A DNA stretch of 64,000 nucleotides. It comes from Thomasclavelia cocleata (lineage in GTDB: Bacteria > Bacillota_I > Bacilli_A > Erysipelotrichales > Coprobacillaceae). Location of the stretch: positions 1-64,000 of the forward strand of contig NZ_FOIN01000004.1 of assembly GCF_900102365.1 (NCBI RefSeq), written 5' to 3'. The position numbers and the translations under genes are program-made. Numbering within the stretch: position 1 is the first letter of the stretch; each line of letters starts with the position of its first letter. The notes under the pieces are model-generated. The model searched no databases, was not told the origin of the DNA, and saw nothing but the letters and a program-made list of their open reading frames with translations. Positions 35,165-44,387 of the stretch are shown here, one piece after another.

Positions 35165-35924
35165 ATCTATAAAGGCAAGAAGTATTAGATTTAAAGCTAG
35201 ACACTATTATCTTTTTAAAGAAGGTAGAAGATTAAAAAAATTAAAAAATATTCATTTAGGAAAAAGATGTTTTATTATTGGAAATGGGCCAAGTCTTAAG
35301 GCTGAAGATTTAAGTAAATTATATAAAAATAATGAAATTACATTTGCATTTAATCGTATTTATCATATTTTTGATCAAACTAAATGGCGACCAACTTATT
35401 ATATTTCACAAGATGAAAAAATGCTTGCGGGATGTATTGAAGAAGTTGAAAATTTAAGTGCATTAATTAAATTCATTCCTGCAGAAATGAAATGGTATTA
35501 TAATTTGGATATAAAAGATGTTTTACCATTTCATATTATAACAAAGGAAAATAATAATTTGCCTTCTTTTAGTACTGATATTTCGAAAAGTATAATTAAT
35601 TCAAAAACAGTTGTATATACAGCATTACAAATTGCATATTATATGGGAATAAAAGAAATTTATCTTATAGGAGTGGATCATCATTTTCATATGAGTATGA
35701 ATAGTAATGGTGAAATTATTATAGATAATTCAGTAAAAGATTATTTTAGTGAAGATTACAATCAAGATAAGGATAATTTATACATACCTAATACAGATGA
35801 AAGTACTTTTACTTATGTAGCTGCAAAAAGATTTGCTGTTAATCATGATTTAAAAATATATAATGCTACTCGAGGGGGAAAATTAGAAGTATTTGATAGA
35901 GTAGATTTAGATAATTTATTTTAA
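35151..35924 (+). CDS. DUF115/MptE-like protein, possible transferase of the Kdo branch
   Basis: 257 residues from ATG 35151, five bases after AGGTGA; GTG 35142 lies upstream. After a basic start, KRCFIIGNGPSLKAEDLSKL (about 38-57) gives the GNGPSL nucleotide-binding motif shared by DUF115 proteins and family 42 sialyltransferases; FAFNRIYHIF and YLIGVDHHFHMS (about 180) follow that fold. Similar proteins occur beside flagellin-sialylation and capsule genes. Direct overlap with kdsC suggests it uses CMP-Kdo or its acceptor, but its reaction is unproven and it does not resemble KpsC or WaaA. Confidence 0.6.
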   Translation: MQIFKSIKARSIRFKARHYYLFKEGRRLKKLKNIHLGKRCFIIGNGPSLKAEDLSKLYKNNEITFAFNRIYHIFDQTKWRPTYYISQDEKMLAGCIEEVENLSALIKFIPAEMKWYYNLDIKDVLPFHIITKENNNLPSFSTDISKSIINSKTVVYTALQIAYYMGIKEIYLIGVDHHFHMSMNSNGEIIIDNSVKDYFSEDYNQDKDNLYIPNTDESTFTYVAAKRFAVNHDLKIYNATRGGKLEVFDRVDLDNLF

Positions 35925-36041
35925 TAAATTTATATAAAAAAGCTATTAAGTAATAATTATTATTTGTGCTTATTTTTGAAGTGTTATCATAATAAAATAG
36001 TACAAATATTTTTAGTTATATTTATTATAGGGGGTGTTTAT

Positions 36042-37019
36042 GTGGCAAGTATTAGTGTAGTAGTACCTATATATAAGGTAGAAAAATATTTAGATAGATG
36101 CATTATTAGTATTTTAAACCAATCTTATAATGATTTTGAACTTATACTTGTTGATGATGGATCACCAGATAATTGTGGCAAGATATGTGATGAATATGCA
36201 AAAAAAGATACAAGAATACATGTTATTCATCAAGAAAATAGAGGGTTGTCAGCAGCTAGGAATGCAGGAATTGATTGGGCTTTTAAAAATAGTAGCAGTA
36301 AATGGATAACATTTATAGATAGTGATGATTGGATAGATATCAGATTTTTAGAAGAATTGCATAATGCTGCAATTCAATTAAATGTGGATATAAGTATTTG
36401 TGATTATATAAGGACAAAGGGAGAAGCTAAAATAGCGAAAAAGCCTTTTTTGTATGAAAAGTATAATGTGGAAGATTTTTATGTGAGACAAAGAATAGTT
36501 GCTACAATTGCTTGTGCAAAATTGTATAAAAAGGATTGTTTTAATGAAATTCGTTATCCAGTTGGTAAACTTCATGAAGATGAATTTACTACTTATTTAG
36601 TTTTATTTAATTCAAGGCAAATTGCTTTTGTTAATGCACCATTATATTTATATTTTATTAACTATGATAGTATTATGCAGTCACAGTGGAATATTAGAAG
36701 ATTAGATGCACTAGAAGCTTTTGAAACTCAATTAGTTTTTTTTAAACAAAATGGATATAACAAAGCTTATGTAAGGGTGGCTGATGCATATATTCAAGGA
36801 GTTAGTTACAATTTGAATAAAATCAAACAAAATGGGATAAGTTGGATTATTAAAGAGAAATATCGTATTAAATTCATTAGAGAAGTATTGAAGTTAAGAA
36901 AACAAATAAATATTAAAATTTCTACTTATCCAGCTTTATACAATGAATTTTTTCCAAAGTTTATGTATTTATATTGGTTTAGCAAAACACTAATAAATAA
37001 AATGAAAAGAAAAAAATAA
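36042..37019 (+). CDS. Glycosyltransferase family 2
   Basis: 325 residues from GTG 36042, six bases after AGGGGGTG. An in-frame ATG at 35964 would add a 26-residue hydrophobic stretch lacking a ribosome site, so I rejected it. ISVVVPIYKVEKYLDRCIISILNQS, ELILVDDGSPDNCGKICDEYA and TFIDSDDWID near 92 are the family motifs; KLHEDEFTTYLV (about 167-178) supplies the acidic motif. Last transferase before the ABC exporter. Confidence 0.87.
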   Translation: MASISVVVPIYKVEKYLDRCIISILNQSYNDFELILVDDGSPDNCGKICDEYAKKDTRIHVIHQENRGLSAARNAGIDWAFKNSSSKWITFIDSDDWIDIRFLEELHNAAIQLNVDISICDYIRTKGEAKIAKKPFLYEKYNVEDFYVRQRIVATIACAKLYKKDCFNEIRYPVGKLHEDEFTTYLVLFNSRQIAFVNAPLYLYFINYDSIMQSQWNIRRLDALEAFETQLVFFKQNGYNKAYVRVADAYIQGVSYNLNKIKQNGISWIIKEKYRIKFIREVLKLRKQINIKISTYPALYNEFFPKFMYLYWFSKTLINKMKRKK

Positions 37020-37057
37020 TCTAGTTATGATAATTTATAAAAAGGAGATTAAAAATC

Positions 37058-37897
37058 ATGCAAAATTGGACAACAATTATAAAACCTAAAGCTAATTTAT
37101 TAGATCTGAATTTAAATGAATTATGGAATTATAAAGATTTGATATGGATGTTTGTAAAGAGAGATTTTAAAACTATGTATAAACAAACTATTTTAGGTCC
37201 TGCTTGGGTTATCATTAATCCAATCTTAACAACATTAATGTTTACAATTGTATTTGGTGGTATTGCTAATATTTCTACAGATGGTATGCCACAGTTTGTT
37301 TTTTATATGGCAGGTAATACTATTTGGACTTATTTTTCTACTTGTTTAACAAAAACAGCAAATACTTTTATAGGTAATGCTGCAGTATTTGGAAAAGTAT
37401 ATTTTCCTAGATTAGTAACTCCTATATCTACTGTTATATCAGGATTGATTAATTTTGGTGTGCAATTTGCTATGTTTTTAGCTTTTGTAGTTTATTATGC
37501 TTTTTCAACTGGAACAGTAAATCCAAATATTTATATGTTGTTAAGTCCATTATTATTACTAATGATAGCATTATTAGGTTTAGGGTTTGGTATTATTATT
37601 TCTTCTTTAACTACTAAATATAGAGATTTAGCAGTTTTGGTTACATTTGGAGTACAACTTTGGATGTATGCTACTCCAATAGTATATCCGTTATCACAAA
37701 TTCCTTTAAAATGGCAAGGTATATTGTTATTAAATCCAGTTGCGCCAATTGTTGAAACGTTTAGATATGCTTTTTTAGGATCTGGTAGTATACCATGGTT
37801 GTATTTAGGTATTAGTTTTGTAACAACTTTAATAGTTTTATTTTCTGGAATTATTTTATTCAATAAAGTTCAAAAAACTTTCATGGATACAATCTAG
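37058..37897 (+). CDS. ABC-2 polysaccharide export permease (Wzm/TagG type)
   Basis: 279 residues with six predicted transmembrane segments. VKRDFKTMYKQTILGPAWVIINPIL (about 33-57) is the conserved amphipathic entry region of Wzm/TagG/KpsM permeases, and QLWMYATPIVYPLSQIP (about 205-221) the signature near the last helices. It forms the membrane channel exporting a lipid-linked, fully polymerised chain. AAGGAG sits ten bases before the ATG. The ATPase follows 11 bases later. Confidence 0.92.
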   Translation: MQNWTTIIKPKANLLDLNLNELWNYKDLIWMFVKRDFKTMYKQTILGPAWVIINPILTTLMFTIVFGGIANISTDGMPQFVFYMAGNTIWTYFSTCLTKTANTFIGNAAVFGKVYFPRLVTPISTVISGLINFGVQFAMFLAFVVYYAFSTGTVNPNIYMLLSPLLLLMIALLGLGFGIIISSLTTKYRDLAVLVTFGVQLWMYATPIVYPLSQIPLKWQGILLLNPVAPIVETFRYAFLGSGSIPWLYLGISFVTTLIVLFSGIILFNKVQKTFMDTI

Positions 37898-37908
37898 GAG
37901 GGATATAT

Positions 37909-39183
37909 ATGCAAAAAGAATTAGCAATCAAAATAGAAAATGTGAAGAAACAATATCGTTTAGGAACAATTGGTGGAGGTACATTACAAGGTGATTTACA
38001 AAGCTGGTGGGCAAAAGTAAAGGGAAAAGAAGATCCAAATGCTAAAATAGGTCAAAAGATAAATAATTCAAATGAAAAATTTTATGCATTAAATGGTATT
38101 GATTTTGAGGTTTATAAAGGTGAGCGTTTAGGAATAATTGGTGGTAATGGTGCTGGAAAATCAACAACATTGAAATTACTTTCTAGGGTTACAGCACCTA
38201 CTGAGGGAAATATATATATAAATGGACGTATTGCAAGTATGCTAGAAGTAGGAACGGGTTTTCATCCTGAATTAACAGGAAGAGAAAATATATATTTAAA
38301 TGGTGCAATATTGGGGATGAGTAAGGCTGAGGTAGATAGTAAGATAGAAGAAATTATAGATTTTTCAGAATGTAGGCAATTTATTGATACTCCAGTAAAA
38401 AGATATTCATCAGGTATGTATGTAAAACTAGCATTTAGTGTTGCTGCACATTTAGATTCTGAAATTATGATAATGGATGAGGTTTTAGCTGTCGGTGATA
38501 TGAAATTTCAACAAAAATGTTTAAATAAGATGAAGGATGTATCCATAAAAGAGGGTAGAACTGTTCTTTATGTAAGCCATAATATGAATACAATTAGACA
38601 ACTTTGTGATAGATGTGTTGTTTTAGAAAAAGGAAAAGTTATCTTTCAAGGTGATGTAGAAGAAGGCATTGCTATTTATTTGGGAAATAATAATATTGAG
38701 GCACAAGATAAGGTATTTACTTTAGACGATCATGAAAAGTGGTGTGAACAGAAATTATTTATTGAAAAATTAGAAATAAAAAATGATATTTCGAATATCT
38801 ATTGTGGTGATGAGATTAAATTTAAAATCAAATATAAGGCAGTTGATAATATTAGTGATATTAAATTTAGATTAGTAGTTTTATCAGAAGGACAAGAAAT
38901 TTTAGGAATGTGCATTTCAAATAATCAAATTTCTATAAAGAAAGACGAAATAGGAGAAATAGAACTTGTTTTAGATACAAGTATTCTGGCTTCAGCAAAG
39001 TATTATTTAAGAATGTCAGCTTTTACATTAAATGAGTTAGGAATGCATAATTATATATGTGTAATTAATAATTTTTCAACATTTAAAATTAATGATAAAC
39101 CAGAATTACACTATGGTATGAATTGGAATATAAAATCCTGGGGTCATACCGTTCTTCCATCGTTTGAGGTGAAAAAATTATAA
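37909..39183 (+). CDS. ABC polysaccharide exporter ATPase with C-terminal domain (Wzt type)
   Basis: 424 residues. ATPase part (about 1-250): the early IENVKKQYRLG, an insertion typical of Wzt/TagH, GGNGAGKST Walker A near 78, YSSGMYVKLAFS signature near 166, IMIMDEVLAVGD Walker B near 187, and the H-loop YVSHN. The extension (about 270-424) looks like the Wzt_C beta-sandwich that reads the chain terminus in Gram-negative systems. Such a C-terminal domain implies recognition of a specific terminal group, perhaps Kdo here. The stop overlaps the next ATG (TAATG). Confidence 0.92.
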   Translation: MQKELAIKIENVKKQYRLGTIGGGTLQGDLQSWWAKVKGKEDPNAKIGQKINNSNEKFYALNGIDFEVYKGERLGIIGGNGAGKSTTLKLLSRVTAPTEGNIYINGRIASMLEVGTGFHPELTGRENIYLNGAILGMSKAEVDSKIEEIIDFSECRQFIDTPVKRYSSGMYVKLAFSVAAHLDSEIMIMDEVLAVGDMKFQQKCLNKMKDVSIKEGRTVLYVSHNMNTIRQLCDRCVVLEKGKVIFQGDVEEGIAIYLGNNNIEAQDKVFTLDDHEKWCEQKLFIEKLEIKNDISNIYCGDEIKFKIKYKAVDNISDIKFRLVVLSEGQEILGMCISNNQISIKKDEIGEIELVLDTSILASAKYYLRMSAFTLNELGMHNYICVINNFSTFKINDKPELHYGMNWNIKSWGHTVLPSFEVKKL

Positions 39184-40337
39184 TGAAAACAGCTACAGTA
39201 ACGTGGATAACATATAATAATTATGGAACTGAACTACAAGCTTATTCTTTACAAAGATTTCTAATAAATAATGGAATAGATAATATAATTATTTCTGATA
39301 AAGAAATTATTCCTTATCGGATTGAAAAAAGTAAATTTTTTGATACTAAAATTTTGAAAGAAAAAGAATTATTTTTTCCAAAAAGAATTTTTTCATTATT
39401 ATATGTTGCAAAAAGAAATTTTAGATATAGATATTACATAAATTCTCAAAAAAAATTTGAAAAATTTAAAAAAAGAAATTTGAAGATTGATTTCTGTTAT
39501 TCGAGAGAAAAAATGGAAACTTTAAATGAAAAATTTGATTGTTTTATATGTGGGAGTGATCAAGTTTGGTCAGTTGCAGACATAAATTTTGATGGTTTTT
39601 TCTTTTTAAATTTTGTGAATAAGAAAAAAATAGCTTATGCTCCAAGTATGGGAACTGCATCAATTCCAATTACAAAGCAAGAACAAATAAAGAAGTGGTT
39701 AAGTGATTTTTATGGTATTTCGGTAAGAGAAAAGCAGACAAGTGATGAATTGACACAGATATTAAAAAAAGACGTGGCGTGGGTATGTGATCCAACATTA
39801 TTAAATGATAAATTGTTTTGGCAAAATATAGCGAAAAAAGCAACCCTAAAAAGTAGATCTAAATTTGTTGTATGCTATTTTTTGGAAAATAAAGATTGGT
39901 ATTATAAGTATGCAAAAGAATACTGTAATAGAAATAATTTTAAGATGATAATCATTCCTAATAAAATGGAGTATTGTGATCAAGAAGAAGTTTATAAAGG
40001 GAGAGTTGGCCCATTAGAATTTATAAGTTTAATTCAGCATAGTGAATATGTTATTACGGATTCATATCATGGTTTACTATTTTCTTTAATATTTGAAAAG
40101 CAATTTTCTATTTTAAAAAGATTTAATGATAGTGCATATAACTCTCAAAATATAAGAATTTATTCGATTTTAGAATATTTAGATTTAATTAATATTTTAA
40201 TAAGTGAAGAAAATTATAAATATTATAATAATGAAATGATTGATTATGATATTGTTACTAATAAAATCAACAAATTTAGAGAATTTTCAAGACAATGGTT
40301 ATTGGGAAAGTTAGATTATGAAAATAACAAAAAATAA
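39183..40337 (+). CDS. Polysaccharide pyruvyl transferase family protein
   Basis: 384 residues. ATVTWITYNNYGTELQAYSLQRFL (3-26) is the CsaB/WcaK-type opening; FICGSDQVWS near 119, ISVREKQTSDEL, VCDPTLL near 199 and ITDSYHGLLFSLIFEKQF (about 290-307) are the conserved GT-B-like motifs. Members add a pyruvate ketal from phosphoenolpyruvate to a sugar. It is fused by overlap (20 bases) to the iron-sulfur protein that follows; this pair recurs in many gut-bacterial capsule loci. Confidence 0.87.
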   Translation: MKTATVTWITYNNYGTELQAYSLQRFLINNGIDNIIISDKEIIPYRIEKSKFFDTKILKEKELFFPKRIFSLLYVAKRNFRYRYYINSQKKFEKFKKRNLKIDFCYSREKMETLNEKFDCFICGSDQVWSVADINFDGFFFLNFVNKKKIAYAPSMGTASIPITKQEQIKKWLSDFYGISVREKQTSDELTQILKKDVAWVCDPTLLNDKLFWQNIAKKATLKSRSKFVVCYFLENKDWYYKYAKEYCNRNNFKMIIIPNKMEYCDQEEVYKGRVGPLEFISLIQHSEYVITDSYHGLLFSLIFEKQFSILKRFNDSAYNSQNIRIYSILEYLDLINILISEENYKYYNNEMIDYDIVTNKINKFREFSRQWLLGKLDYENNKK

Positions 40338-41439
40338 TTGTACAGGATGTGGGGCATGTATGATATCTTGTCCAACAGGATGTATTTCTATGAGAGAAAA
40401 TAAATTATCTGAAATAGTACCATATATCAATTTAGAAAAATGTATCGCTTGTAAAAAATGTGTTAATACATGTCCACAAAATAAACAACTATCTTATTCT
40501 ACACCATATAAATGTTATGTTGCATGGAGTAAAAAATCAGATGATAGAATTAAATCTGCTTCTGGTGGGATTGCTACTGTAATGGCTAGATATCAATTAG
40601 AGAATAATAATTATTTTTATGGTTGTGACTATGATTGTAATATTAATTTAAAACATTTTCTTGTTAATTCTGAAAAAGATATTTCAAAGATACGGGGTTC
40701 TAAATACTCACAAAGTAATTCTTATGATATTTATTTAGATGTTAAAGAAAAATTAAAGGATGGTAAAGTAGTTTTTGTTGGTACACCTTGTCAAGTAGCT
40801 GGACTCAAATCAATTATTGGAAAAAGTAATGAAAATTTAATAACTGTTGATCTTGTATGTCATGGAACCCCACCAAATGAATATCTTAAAAAACATATTC
40901 ATAATTTAAACATTAAAAAAATTGATAAAATATTATTTAGAGGAGAATATGATCAAAAGTTGACCATACTTGAAAATGAAAATATTATCTATCAAAAAGA
41001 TAAAACAAAAGATACATATTTTAGTGCATTTTATGCTAATATGATTAGCAGAAATTCTTGTTATGATTGTAAATATGCTAAAGGCAGTAGAATCTCAGAT
41101 ATAACTATAGCTGATTTTTGGGGGTTAAAGAAGTTAAATAATATTGATAAGATGAGTAATCGACCATCATTAATTTTAATAAATACTGATCGTGGTTTAA
41201 AATATTTTAATGAAATTAAACAGTATTTAATATATGAAAAGAGAGATGTTCAAGAGGGAATAAAAGGAAATGGTAGATTAAATAATCCTCCAGGAAAGAA
41301 TATTAAAGCAAAGATATTTCAATTTCTTTATCCAATATGTGGACTAGATAAATCTATTAATTTTACAAATATAATTTTTAATATATATATACATATTAAA
41401 AAATTGAGAGCTAGATTGCAAAACTTATATAGTAAATAA
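40318..41439 (+). CDS. F420-hydrogenase/dehydrogenase beta-subunit-like iron-sulfur protein
   Basis: 373 residues. The N-terminus has two 4Fe-4S ferredoxin motifs, NCTGCGACMISCPTGCI (7-23) and KCIACKKCVNTCP (40-52), then the FrhB-like part with ASGGIATVMA, GTPCQVAGLK near 159, LVCHGTPP and NSCYDCKYAKGSRISDITIADFWG (about 242-265). FrhB-like proteins of polysaccharide loci are presumed flavin- and Fe-S-dependent oxidoreductases; their substrate is not known. Overlap with the pyruvyl transferase gene suggests a shared reaction sequence. Confidence 0.87.
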   Translation: MKITKNNCTGCGACMISCPTGCISMRENKLSEIVPYINLEKCIACKKCVNTCPQNKQLSYSTPYKCYVAWSKKSDDRIKSASGGIATVMARYQLENNNYFYGCDYDCNINLKHFLVNSEKDISKIRGSKYSQSNSYDIYLDVKEKLKDGKVVFVGTPCQVAGLKSIIGKSNENLITVDLVCHGTPPNEYLKKHIHNLNIKKIDKILFRGEYDQKLTILENENIIYQKDKTKDTYFSAFYANMISRNSCYDCKYAKGSRISDITIADFWGLKKLNNIDKMSNRPSLILINTDRGLKYFNEIKQYLIYEKRDVQEGIKGNGRLNNPPGKNIKAKIFQFLYPICGLDKSINFTNIIFNIYIHIKKLRARLQNLYSK

Positions 41440-41444
41440 TGGTT

Positions 41445-41472
41445 AAGCTATAAGTAATGATAGCTTCTTTTT
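41445..41472 (+). terminator. Intrinsic terminator after the export/pyruvylation block
   Basis: AAGCTAT, eight-base loop, ATAGCTT, then CTTTTT. Modest stem (seven pairs). Genes further right probably use their own promoter; TATAAT at 41593-41598 is a candidate -10. Confidence 0.7.
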
Positions 41473-41641
41473 AATACATATAAATATGTTTTTATTTTAA
41501 TGCAGTATTATAATTCTTTAAAATATATTAATATTTTTTAATGCAAAAAGAGTAATTTTTAGTTATTTATATAATGAAATAACTAGTATTTGTATAATAG
41601 ATATTTAAATAAGGTTATAAAAATAATTAAGGAGATTTATT

Positions 41642-42412
41642 ATGATACCAAAAATAATACATTATTGTTGGTTTGGCAATAATCCCAAACCAAAATTAAT
41701 GAAACAATGTATAAAAAGCTGGAAAAAGTGTTGTCCAGATTATGAAATTATTGAGTGGAATGAAAGTAATTTTGATATAGGTTGCAATACTTATGTAAAA
41801 GAAGCTTACGAGGAAAAGAAATGGGCATTTGTTACGGATTATGCAAGATTATGGATAATATATCATTATGGGGGAATTTATTTAGATACAGATGTAGAGC
41901 TTATTAAAAATTTAGATGATTTATTGGTAAATGAATCATTTTTTGGTTATGAAGATGAATCACATATTGCAACTGGTTTAGGGTTTGGAGCGAAAAAAGG
42001 TAATGTTATTGTAGAATGCATGCTTAATGATTATAAGGATATTCATTTTATTAAAGAAGATGGTTCGTTAGATTTAACACCTTGTCCTAAAAGAAATACT
42101 GATGCTATACTACATTTATTGTCTGATGTAACTAATACTGGAAAAGTTAATGTAATTAATGGGGCTACTTTATTTCCTAAAGAATATTTTTGTCCTATGG
42201 ATTACCAAACCAGGAGTATGAATAAGACAAAAAATACTTATTCTATACACTGGTTTAATGCATCATGGTACGATGAAAAGCAAAAAGAGGATCAAGAAAA
42301 GAGATTGAAAGAGATTAGAAGGGATAAACTAATACATAGTCCAAATAAAATATTAAGAAATATTTTAGGTATTCAAAAATATGAAAAATTAAAAAAAATA
42401 ATAAAAAAATAA
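41642..42412 (+). CDS. Glycosyltransferase family 32-like (capsular polysaccharide synthesis type)
   Basis: 256 residues. IPKIIHYCWFGNNPKPKLMK at the start and FVTDYARLWIIYHYGGIYLDTDVEL (about 65-89) with the YLDTD metal-sugar site; SIHWFNASW near 206 is the conserved C-terminal His-Trp motif of this group. Paralog of the gene at 26.6 kb. It has AAGGAG ten bases before the ATG and a probable promoter of its own (TATAAT at 41593). Substrates unknown. Confidence 0.87.
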   Translation: MIPKIIHYCWFGNNPKPKLMKQCIKSWKKCCPDYEIIEWNESNFDIGCNTYVKEAYEEKKWAFVTDYARLWIIYHYGGIYLDTDVELIKNLDDLLVNESFFGYEDESHIATGLGFGAKKGNVIVECMLNDYKDIHFIKEDGSLDLTPCPKRNTDAILHLLSDVTNTGKVNVINGATLFPKEYFCPMDYQTRSMNKTKNTYSIHWFNASWYDEKQKEDQEKRLKEIRRDKLIHSPNKILRNILGIQKYEKLKKIIKK

Positions 42413-42818
42413 ATTTATTTTGAATATTTAATTTTTTATTATGATTACTTTAAGAATATTGGAAAAAGCTTTTAAAAAACCACTAAACGAATTATTTATC
42501 GAAATATTAAAAAAGTAATACATTTTATTTACAGCAAGGATGATATTTTAATTAGTATAATAAAAGGGATAAAATAATGAATAAGATTGGAAAATATATA
42601 GTAAATTTTATTTAGTTATATAATCTTGTAATTTATTATTTTTTTATCTATTTTTATTTGATGGGTAATTATAATAATATTTAAAAGTTAATCCCCTATG
42701 AAATACTATAGGGGAATTAAATCTCATAAAAATTGAACTAATCTTTATAAATAAAAATAGAAGATTGCCAAAATTATGAAAGAACTTTATGTATAATTGG
42801 TAAGATTTAAAGTAATAT
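42413..42818. other. Non-coding gap with one strong hairpin
   Basis: No gene. At 42688-42720 a near-perfect inverted repeat, TTAATCCCCTAT / ATAGGGGAATTAA (one bulge, eight-base loop), stands out in AT-rich surroundings. No T run follows on either strand, so it is not a standard terminator. Confidence 0.55.
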
Positions 42819-43871
42819 ATGCTAATTTTTTTATTTAATTATTGTTGGATAGTTATAAGGGGAAAGGAAAGTGAGATTTATATAGTAAAAAATAGAGATA
42901 AAAGTATAGATTATATGAAAGCAATTTGTATAATTTTAATGATATATACACATACTGTTGTTGAGGAGAATATGTTTAAAACATATTTATTTTCTTTTCA
43001 TATACCAGCTTTTTTTATTGTTTCAGGAATTCTTTTCGAAAGGAAATATAGAAAAAATGATAAAAATATTAGTATAGATTACAGATACATTATAAAGAAA
43101 AGAATTAATCAATTAATGATACCATATCTTATTTTTTGTTTATTATTGGCTTTATATTTTTCTTTTAATCAGTTTATTTCAGGTGAAAAAATATTGCTAG
43201 TAGATTATTTTATTAAAATTGTAACATTTCAAGGTATTGAATCAATGTGGTTTATTCCAGTGTTCTTTTTTTCAGAGTTATTATTTTTGTATTCTAATAA
43301 GAAGTTTGTACAATCAGTTATATTAATTTTAAGCTTGATTTTAATGTATTTTTCTCCTTATATATCTGATTACTGGTTAATTCGTTTAATTATAAAAATA
43401 GGTGTTGGGTATATTTTTATATTTATTGGATATAGTATTAGTAAATTTGACTTAATCAATAAATTAGTTTCTATGGTAGCAGTTGTATTAGGTATAGTTT
43501 GTTTTTGTTTAGCTCAGTATAATGGTTTTGTAGGGCTAGGAAGTGTTGACTTTGAAAATATTTTTTTATATTTATTTAATGCTTCAATAACATCTTTATG
43601 TTTGTTAGTGATTATAGGGAATTACATGGACAAATTTAATATCTCATTACTTAGTTTATATGGTGAAAATAGTATTGTATTGTTATGTATTAATAATTTA
43701 ATTATAGAAATTGTTCGATTAATTGATTATAAAGTATTTAATAGTTTTTTAATAAAAACACAGCATTTTGGTAGTTTATTGTTTACTGTAATCATACTAT
43801 TTATTTGTTATATAATAATATATTTAATGAATAAAGTTACAGTTTTAAAGAGTGTATTTGGGAAGCGGTAA
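42819..43871 (+). CDS. Membrane acyltransferase 3 family protein
   Basis: 350 residues, about ten hydrophobic segments. DKSIDYMKAICIILMIYTHTV (about 28-48) is the family's first-helix motif with the key His; FHIPAFFIVSGILFERK and SMWFIPVFFFSELLF (about 146-160) follow. The subgroup resembles the WcbM/OafB-like acyltransferases of capsule loci. The N-terminus is doubtful: ATG 42819 has no ribosome site, while a strong AGGGGAAAGGAAA (42858-42870) lies 13 codons inside and leads to an out-of-frame GTG. A small frameshift near the start is possible. Confidence 0.72.
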   Translation: MLIFLFNYCWIVIRGKESEIYIVKNRDKSIDYMKAICIILMIYTHTVVEENMFKTYLFSFHIPAFFIVSGILFERKYRKNDKNISIDYRYIIKKRINQLMIPYLIFCLLLALYFSFNQFISGEKILLVDYFIKIVTFQGIESMWFIPVFFFSELLFLYSNKKFVQSVILILSLILMYFSPYISDYWLIRLIIKIGVGYIFIFIGYSISKFDLINKLVSMVAVVLGIVCFCLAQYNGFVGLGSVDFENIFLYLFNASITSLCLLVIIGNYMDKFNISLLSLYGENSIVLLCINNLIIEIVRLIDYKVFNSFLIKTQHFGSLLFTVIILFICYIIIYLMNKVTVLKSVFGKR

Positions 43872-44387
43872 ATTAGTTATTATTTTATTTCCCTATATAA
43901 GTACAAAGTAAGTTTATTCTTAGGTTTTTTATGTATTAGAATAGTTTATATATATAATTTATGGATTAATGTAATAATATATAAATTAATTAGTAAATAG
44001 GAAGAAATGGAATATAATATATTATAAAAAGTATGGAAGACTTATAAATGATAGTAATTCTAATATATGTTTAAATTTAGTAAAGTTATATATATGTTTG
44101 TTAATAACATATAAATTGATTATTTAAAAGATTTTTTAGGGAATGAAGATATTTTAATAACTATGACTTATGTACAAATAGATTAAAGAAATAAGCAATA
44201 AACAATTTAGCATCTAAGTTAATAGAAGAAAAATTAGATAATGAGAATAAAGATTTATTAGAATATTTAAATATTTTTCTTTACATAATGATGAGTCAAA
44301 TTTTCGAATATACCATATGTAAGATATGTAGATAATGGGATAACGCACTGTGTATCCTTGATATAAGGAAAATATTTATAAAGAAGA
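43872..44387. other. Decayed AT-rich spacer
   Basis: Short broken frames, none recognised. A helical fragment (EEKLDNENKDLLEYLN, near 44230) looks like former coding sequence but could not be placed. Confidence 0.4.

Noticed and set aside
42688..42720. Hairpin considered as a terminator of locus 2
   Set aside because: No T run follows on either strand, and stronger terminators at 41445-41472 and 45223-45276 fit better.
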